A DNA stretch of 64,000 nt from Verrucomicrobiales bacterium. GTDB lineage: Bacteria; Verrucomicrobiota; Verrucomicrobiia; Limisphaerales; UBA9464. Under the pieces are notes generated by a model. The model ran no database searches. It saw nothing but the letters and a program-made list of their open reading frames with translations, and was not told where the DNA came from. This document shows, in pieces, positions 59,797-64,000 of this stretch. Location of the stretch: positions 30,968-94,967 of the forward strand of contig JAIYBC010000056.1 of assembly GCA_027488845.1 (NCBI GenBank). The letters are read 5' to 3'. Numbering within the stretch: position 1 is the stretch's first letter; each line of letters opens with the position of its first letter. A program made the position numbers and the translations under genes.

Positions 59797-60773
59797 ACGT
59801 CACCGTACTGGGAGCCGGGGCGTGGGGAACCGCCCTGTCGCTGGTGCTCCACCACAACGGACACAAGGTCGTCCTCTGGGGACACAACCCGGAACACCTT
59901 TCGGAGATCGCGCGGGAACGGACCAACGACCGTTACCTGCCTTCCGTGGTCCTTCCCGCGGACTGGACCTTCGAACCGGACATCGAGGCCGCCATCCGCG
60001 GCGCCGAACTGGTCGTGCTCGCCGTGCCTTCCAAGGCCGTCCGAGAGACCGCAGCCCGACTCGCCTGCTTCGAGGGCATCGTGGTCAGCGTCACCAAGGG
60101 CATCGAGGCGAGCACCGGCCTCACCATGACGGGCATCCTGGAGCAATGCGCGCCGTCTGCACGGTTGGCGGCGATCTCTGGTCCTTCCCTCGCCCTCGAG
60201 GTGGCCCGCGGCGTCCCCACGGCCGTGGTGGCGGCGAGCTTGGAGGAATCCGTTTCGCTGAAGGTGCAGCAGATGTTCCACCGGCCCGCCTTCCGGGTCT
60301 ACCGGAGCTCCGACCTGACCGGGGTGGAACTCGGCGGCGCGCTCAAGAACGTCATCGCCATCGCGGCCGGCATCGGGGACGGACTCGGCTTCGGCGACAA
60401 CGCCAAGGCCGCGCTGGTGACCCGTGGCGAGGCGGAGATGCGCCGTTTGGGCGTCGCCTGCGGTGCCCGCCCGGAAACCTTCTCGGGACTCGGCGGCCTG
60501 GGCGACCTGATGGTCACCTGCTTCTCGCGCCTGAGCCGCAACCGCTCCTTCGGGGAGAAGGTCGGCAAGGGAAGCCAAGTCGCCGACATCCTCGCCCACA
60601 CCGTCTCCGCCGTGGAAGGGTACCCGACCTGCCGGTCCGCCCATGAGCTGGCGGGCCGGCTCGGCGTGGAGGCACCGATCATCGCCGAAGTCCATGCGAT
60701 GTTGTATGAGGGCAAGGAAGTCCGACGGGCCGTCCACGACCTGCTCAACCGCGAATCCAAGGCCGAGGACTGA
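59793..60773 (+). CDS. gpsA: NAD(P)-dependent glycerol-3-phosphate dehydrogenase
   Basis: This 326-residue enzyme reduces dihydroxyacetone phosphate to glycerol-3-phosphate in the cytoplasm, feeding PlsY. It starts with the Rossmann loop VLGAGAWGTALS and shows the catalytic-region SVTKGIEASTG, ISGPSLALEVARGVPTAVV, ELGGALKNVIAIAAGI and SGLGGLGDLMVTC. The start is GTG at 59793 overlapping the plsY stop, with a GGAGG ribosome site 7 bases upstream inside plsY. Coupling of the two genes ensures that precursor and first acyltransferase are made together. Confidence 0.97.
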   Translation: MNVTVLGAGAWGTALSLVLHHNGHKVVLWGHNPEHLSEIARERTNDRYLPSVVLPADWTFEPDIEAAIRGAELVVLAVPSKAVRETAARLACFEGIVVSVTKGIEASTGLTMTGILEQCAPSARLAAISGPSLALEVARGVPTAVVAASLEESVSLKVQQMFHRPAFRVYRSSDLTGVELGGALKNVIAIAAGIGDGLGFGDNAKAALVTRGEAEMRRLGVACGARPETFSGLGGLGDLMVTCFSRLSRNRSFGEKVGKGSQVADILAHTVSAVEGYPTCRSAHELAGRLGVEAPIIAEVHAMLYEGKEVRRAVHDLLNRESKAED

Positions 60774-60899
60774 TCCGGCACTTGCGGAAGGGGACCTCGC
60801 GGTCGGTCGCAAGGTCGCGAGGGCACCGGAAAGGAAACAAGGCCCTCCAATCCGTTGGATGGGAAGGCCGATGATCGGTCCCAGACGCTTCCGTTCGGA

Positions 60900-62744
60900 C
60901 TACGTCTTCCGCCAAGCCGCGATGAACATGCCGTTGCCGCCGGTCTCCTGTGGCCAGAGCTGCATCTCGGTCACCGGAGGATCGTCGGGCAGGAACGGGT
61001 TCATCACCGCCTCGGTCTCGAACTCCGGCCGCTCGTTGGTGAACCACTCCGCAACCAGAGCCGTCTCGGCACCGGTGAAGGTACACGCCGAATAGATGAG
61101 ACGCCCGCCGGGTTTGAGGGAGTCCGCCACGTTGTTCAAGATCCGCTTCTGGATCTCCGAAAGCTCCAGCACGTCGTTCTCCGTCGTGGTCCAGCGGGAA
61201 TGGGGATTGCGGCCCCAGGTGCCGAGCCCCGAGCAGGGAGCGTCGACGAGGATGCCGTCGAACCGGGTCTTCGTGGGTGGGTTCTCCCCGCCGTCCCAGT
61301 GGACCGCCCGGTAGTTGAACACACGGGCCCGGCCGGCGCGCTGTCGCAACCGGTCCAATCGCCATGCGGCCCGGTCGCTTGCCCAAACCAGGCTGCGTCC
61401 GTTGAGCAGGCTGGAGAGATGCAGGGTCTTGCCGCCTTCTCCCGCACAGGTGTCCCACCAGATCTCCGGCGGACGCGGATTGCAGACCAGTCCGACCGCC
61501 TGAGAGGCCAGGTCCTGGATCTCGAAGGCGCCCGACTGGAATCCACGGTCGAGGTAGAGATCCTGGCTTCCGAAGTAGCGGTAGGAATCGGGCAGGGGAC
61601 CCGGTTCGACGTCGCGCAGACGGAATCCGGTCTCCTCGGTGAACTGCGGACGGCAACGGAGCCACAGCGCGGGTTCCGTCTGCAGCGCCCGCACCAGTTC
61701 CGGGGTCACGCTGACATGGTTGGCGACCCAGTCCGGCAGGGCGTTGGCGATCAGTTCCCCGTCGGAGAAGCTCGACGGATCCCCGGCGAACCGTTCGGCG
61801 AGTCCGACCGCCTCCTGCACCCGATCCTCGGTCGGCCGCGCCGGATCGAGCCAGCGGAACCAACGGAAGAAGCTGAACACCGCACGGCTCACCCACTCCG
61901 CGTCGGCCGGACTGAGCCCACGTCGACGGAACAGCGTCTGCCGCAGGACCATGTCGGCCGGGGTGTCGTCGTCGGAACGTTCCACGATCCGCGCCGCCAA
62001 CTGCAGCGGCGTCATCTGCGACGGCGGCGGCCCGTCACGCTCCGGATTCCGAGGCCCGTCCTGATGACGTGGTGCGAAGCCCCGGTCGTTGTCGCGCCTT
62101 CCCTGGCCGCCACGGCGATCCGTTTGGCGGTCCCGGTTTCCTCCACCGAATCCACCGTTGCCGCCGCCGCCATTGCCGCCTCCGCGGGAATCTCGGGAAT
62201 CGCGAGGACCCCGGTTGTCGCGGTTGTCGCGACGGGGATTCCGGTGCTCGGGTCGAAGCGGACGCTGTTGCTGCGCCGCGAAGGACGGCTGTTCACCGCC
62301 CGAAGGCGCTTGTGAGGCGTCTTGAGGCGAGGTGTCGGGAGAGGTGCCCGGGGCCCCGGTTGCGCCCATTCCACCGCCGGCCGCGGCGGCTCGACGTTCC
62401 AGCCGCTTGCGACGAAAACGCATCCAGAATGGTTCCTTCCGCGGACGCTGGAACTCCCCGGGCGCACCGGAGTCTGGATTCGGGTTCTGGCCTTGGAAGC
62501 CTTCCCCTTCACCGGGGCCGGCGCTCATCGAACCCTGTTCCAGGTCCAGGGACTCGAATCCCGTCGCCGCCTCGGAAGGTAACGATGTCGGTCCTTCCGA
62601 GGCCGACGATGGCTGCGCGCCCCGGTCTTCGGAGAATGCGCGGCCGTCTTCGCGGACCCGGCGGGGGCCACGGCGACGGCGGTTTGGGGACGGTGCGGAG
62701 ACCTCGGAGTTCGACTCCTGAGGCGCGGACGGGTCCGGATTCAT
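60900..62744 (-). CDS. RsmB-like rRNA m5C methyltransferase with long disordered N-terminus
   Basis: This 614-residue protein has a C-terminal SAM-dependent methyltransferase of the RsmB/NOL1 type (about 275-614): PPEIWWDTCAGEGGKT (SAM site), DAPCSGLGTWGRNP with the motif IV Cys near residue 500, and YSACTFTGAE with the nucleophile Cys near 551. It should methylate C5 of a cytosine in rRNA or tRNA. The first 240 residues are low-complexity and charged, with Arg/Gly/Asn-rich runs (DNRDNRGPRDSRDSRGGGN), unlike RsmB, and may bind RNA. The ATG at 62744 overlaps the TPR gene stop codon by 4 bases (ATGA), so the two are coupled. RsmF or another m5C enzyme is possible. Confidence 0.85.
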   Translation of the reverse strand: MNPDPSAPQESNSEVSAPSPNRRRRGPRRVREDGRAFSEDRGAQPSSASEGPTSLPSEAATGFESLDLEQGSMSAGPGEGEGFQGQNPNPDSGAPGEFQRPRKEPFWMRFRRKRLERRAAAAGGGMGATGAPGTSPDTSPQDASQAPSGGEQPSFAAQQQRPLRPEHRNPRRDNRDNRGPRDSRDSRGGGNGGGGNGGFGGGNRDRQTDRRGGQGRRDNDRGFAPRHQDGPRNPERDGPPPSQMTPLQLAARIVERSDDDTPADMVLRQTLFRRRGLSPADAEWVSRAVFSFFRWFRWLDPARPTEDRVQEAVGLAERFAGDPSSFSDGELIANALPDWVANHVSVTPELVRALQTEPALWLRCRPQFTEETGFRLRDVEPGPLPDSYRYFGSQDLYLDRGFQSGAFEIQDLASQAVGLVCNPRPPEIWWDTCAGEGGKTLHLSSLLNGRSLVWASDRAAWRLDRLRQRAGRARVFNYRAVHWDGGENPPTKTRFDGILVDAPCSGLGTWGRNPHSRWTTTENDVLELSEIQKRILNNVADSLKPGGRLIYSACTFTGAETALVAEWFTNERPEFETEAVMNPFLPDDPPVTEMQLWPQETGGNGMFIAAWRKT

Positions 62745-63580
62745 TGCTTCAATCGGCGTGCATGCACACGGGCCACCTCGCCCATGTAGTCGTCGCGGGG
62801 CGCCGAGTCGGCGGCCGCGCGGATGTTCTCCCTGGCCTTGTCGGCTTGCCCGACGGCCTCGAAATAGAGCCCGAGATAGAGCCGGGCATAGAAACGTTGC
62901 TTCGCGAGCTCCCGCGGGGAAGCACCCGGCGTCTCCGCCGCCTTCGACACGTCCTCCGGCTTCAGCTTGCCGGCGAACAGGAGCTGGACCTCCTTCATCG
63001 GTATGCGCGTGTCGCCCTCGACCGGAATGAGGCTCTTCCGGGCCTCCTCGACGCCCTTTTCCCGCGCGGTGCAGAGGAAATGCCAAGCGGCGTTCTCGAC
63101 GTCGTCGGGATTCACGGTCCGGTGCAGTTCAAACTGCCGTCGTCCGTCCGCGAACCGGCCGGCATAGTACAACGCGATGCCACGTTGCCAGTTCTGGGCC
63201 GCCAGCCGCGGTTCGATCTCGTTCGCCCGATCGAAATCGATGAGGGCCTTTTCGATCTCGTTGCGTCGGAAGTAGAGCATCGCCCTTTCCATGACCAAGT
63301 AGGCTGAGCGGGACTCCCGTTGGATCGCCTCGGTCAGGTCCGATACCGCGCCTTCGTCATCCCCGGAAAGACCCCGGAGCTGCGCCCGGACATGCCAAGC
63401 GCGTGCGTCGTCCGGCTTCGCCTTGAGGATCTCGCCCAACATCGTGATCGCGCCGGCACGATCGCCCTTCCTGGCGGCGGCGAAGGCCGCGTCCAAGGTG
63501 GGCGGCTCCGCGGCATGACAGAGCCATGCGCAGGAAAGCGACAGGAGGAGACACCAGCGGGACGCCATGTGTGCGCTCAT
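62741..63580 (-). CDS. Secreted TPR protein
   Basis: This 279-residue exported protein has a signal peptide (WCLLLSLSCAWLCHA) and tetratricopeptide repeats: DAAFAAARKGDRAGAITMLGE, ARAWHVRAQLRGLSGDDEGA, YLVMERAMLYFRRNEIEKA and QNWQRGIALYYAGRFADG. A further helical pair (FYARLYLGLYFEAVGQADKA) closes the protein. It should act as a scaffold in the periplasm or at the outer membrane (NlpI-like role is one option). The ATG at 63568 is an alternative to 63580. Its stop codon overlaps the start of the methyltransferase gene by 4 bases. Confidence 0.82.
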   Translation of the reverse strand: MSAHMASRWCLLLSLSCAWLCHAAEPPTLDAAFAAARKGDRAGAITMLGEILKAKPDDARAWHVRAQLRGLSGDDEGAVSDLTEAIQRESRSAYLVMERAMLYFRRNEIEKALIDFDRANEIEPRLAAQNWQRGIALYYAGRFADGRRQFELHRTVNPDDVENAAWHFLCTAREKGVEEARKSLIPVEGDTRIPMKEVQLLFAGKLKPEDVSKAAETPGASPRELAKQRFYARLYLGLYFEAVGQADKARENIRAAADSAPRDDYMGEVARVHARRLKQ

Positions 63581-63650
63581 GGGAGCCGGACCCGCTTCGA
63601 AGGGCGAGCGGATTCTGGAGAGTTCCGACGCCCATCCGCCTCCGCGTGCT

Positions 63651-63687
63651 GGACTTGGAATCAGCAGACTTGGACTTGGAATCAGCA
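63651..63687. repeat. 16-base direct repeat, GGACTTGGAATCAGCA
   Basis: Two perfect copies (63651-63666 and 63672-63687) with a 21-base period, just upstream of the TPR gene. Confidence 0.7.
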
Positions 63688-63769
63688 GGAAGCCACATGA
63701 GACGAGAAATCCACCCGGGAAACATCTCTGAGCCTACCCTCCTACGGTTCAAGGCACCCTTCCCATTTA

Positions 63770-63847
63770 GGGGACACGTCCTACCGAGAGTGTGAGAAAG
63801 CCCACCTTCCTTCGTTGGGGACACGTCACAGCGAGTGTCTGAAAAAG
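63770..63847. repeat. GGGGACACGTC direct repeat pair
   Basis: Two related 31-base units (63770-63800 and 63817-63847) share GGGGACACGTC and a GAGTGT-GA-AAG tail. The GGGGACACGTC phrase is, from memory, frequent in intergenic repeats of planctomycetes and verrucomicrobia. Confidence 0.5.
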
Positions 63848-64000
63848 GCCCCTCGGCCGGGGGAACCGCGTAAGCGTCATTGAGTGCGCGAGACCGCTCG
63901 GGCTTTCGTAGCGAGACACGGACTGCCACGGAGCCGCCCGGATCCCGATCAGCTCCTGCAACCGCCCCGAACACTCCAATCTCGAGTTCCAGCATTCCTC

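Larger units (their letters stand above)
63581..64000. other. Repeat-bearing end of window
   Basis: No gene is supported in the last 420 bases. The stretch carries two repeat pairs (63651-63687 and 63770-63847) and a GGCCCCTCGGCCGGGGG stretch around 63847-63862. Open minus-strand frames here run through the repeats and look non-coding. Confidence 0.5.

Noticed and set aside
63357..63995. Minus-strand ORF of 212 codons at the window end
   Set aside because: It reads through the tandem and GGGGACACGTC repeats and into the TPR gene in the wrong frame; no domain or ribosome site supports it.
1..64000. CRISPR array, prophage or biosynthetic gene cluster
   Set aside because: No regularly spaced repeats with unique spacers, no phage structural genes, and no synthase cluster were seen.

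Overview
The window is GC-rich (about two thirds G+C by eye) and densely coded. It most probably comes from a member of Verrucomicrobiota, perhaps the Limisphaerales/Pedosphaerales side. The pointers are a Pirellula/Verrucomicrobium-type dehydrogenase, a PVC-type haem-binding HEAT protein, a Minf_1886-family protein beside leuS, a prepilin-like protein with an H-Xn-DG tail, long secreted proteins with Ig-like, lamin-tail and 'DLETWT'-type C-terminal modules, and a cysteine-patterned DUF11 protein resembling chlamydial OmcB. No rRNA, tRNA, CRISPR array, prophage or intact insertion sequence was seen.

Layout. 1-7.3 kb: the 3' part of smc, a C39-like secreted protein, then a lipid/envelope group (PlsC-like acyltransferase, LpxH-like diphosphatase, MJ1255-like glycosyltransferase). 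7.3-20.7 kb: exported oxidoreductase-type genes (dehydrogenase propeller, HEAT-cytochrome c, sulfite-oxidase-like enzyme), an acetyl-CoA hydrolase/transferase fused to a GNAT domain, an orphan sugar ABC ATPase, an MFS transporter paired with an endonuclease/exonuclease/phosphatase protein, and a CorA-like channel. 20.8-34.6 kb: a delta-60 repeat protein, PTS enzyme I, an FG-GAP lipoprotein, a 1,724-residue subtilase, an S1/P1-PLC-like protein and a LamG-purple-acid-phosphatase-like protein. 34.8-43.8 kb: leuS followed by a 53-residue membrane ORF and a Minf_1886 gene, a VOC protein, a BioF-like PLP enzyme overlapping a two-module amidohydrolase, and a prepilin-like protein. 43.9-49.9 kb: a duplicated-module secreted protein, an ErpA/IscA-type protein and the OmcB-like protein, the last two with clear terminators. 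50-64 kb: lysS, purH, a small unknown gene with a terminator hairpin in its leader region, a NicO/UreH-like metal transporter, gluQRS, a propeller-toroid protein, trpA, the coupled pair plsY-gpsA, and an rRNA m5C methyltransferase-like gene coupled to a TPR protein.

How the genes fit together. Housekeeping functions (chromosome segregation, aminoacylation, purine, tryptophan and glycerophospholipid synthesis, Fe-S assembly) are mixed with many exported proteins, suggesting a free-living heterotroph with a periplasm. plsC, lpxH, plsY and gpsA all point to membrane-lipid and possibly lipid A synthesis.

Two patterns run across genes. Several genes carry a TAGCCT-like -10 box only 12-14 bases before the start codon, which suggests leaderless or near-leaderless transcripts. 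The intergenic regions hold several families of short dispersed repeats, each at two or three sites. All assignments come from reading motifs; no database search or computation was run.
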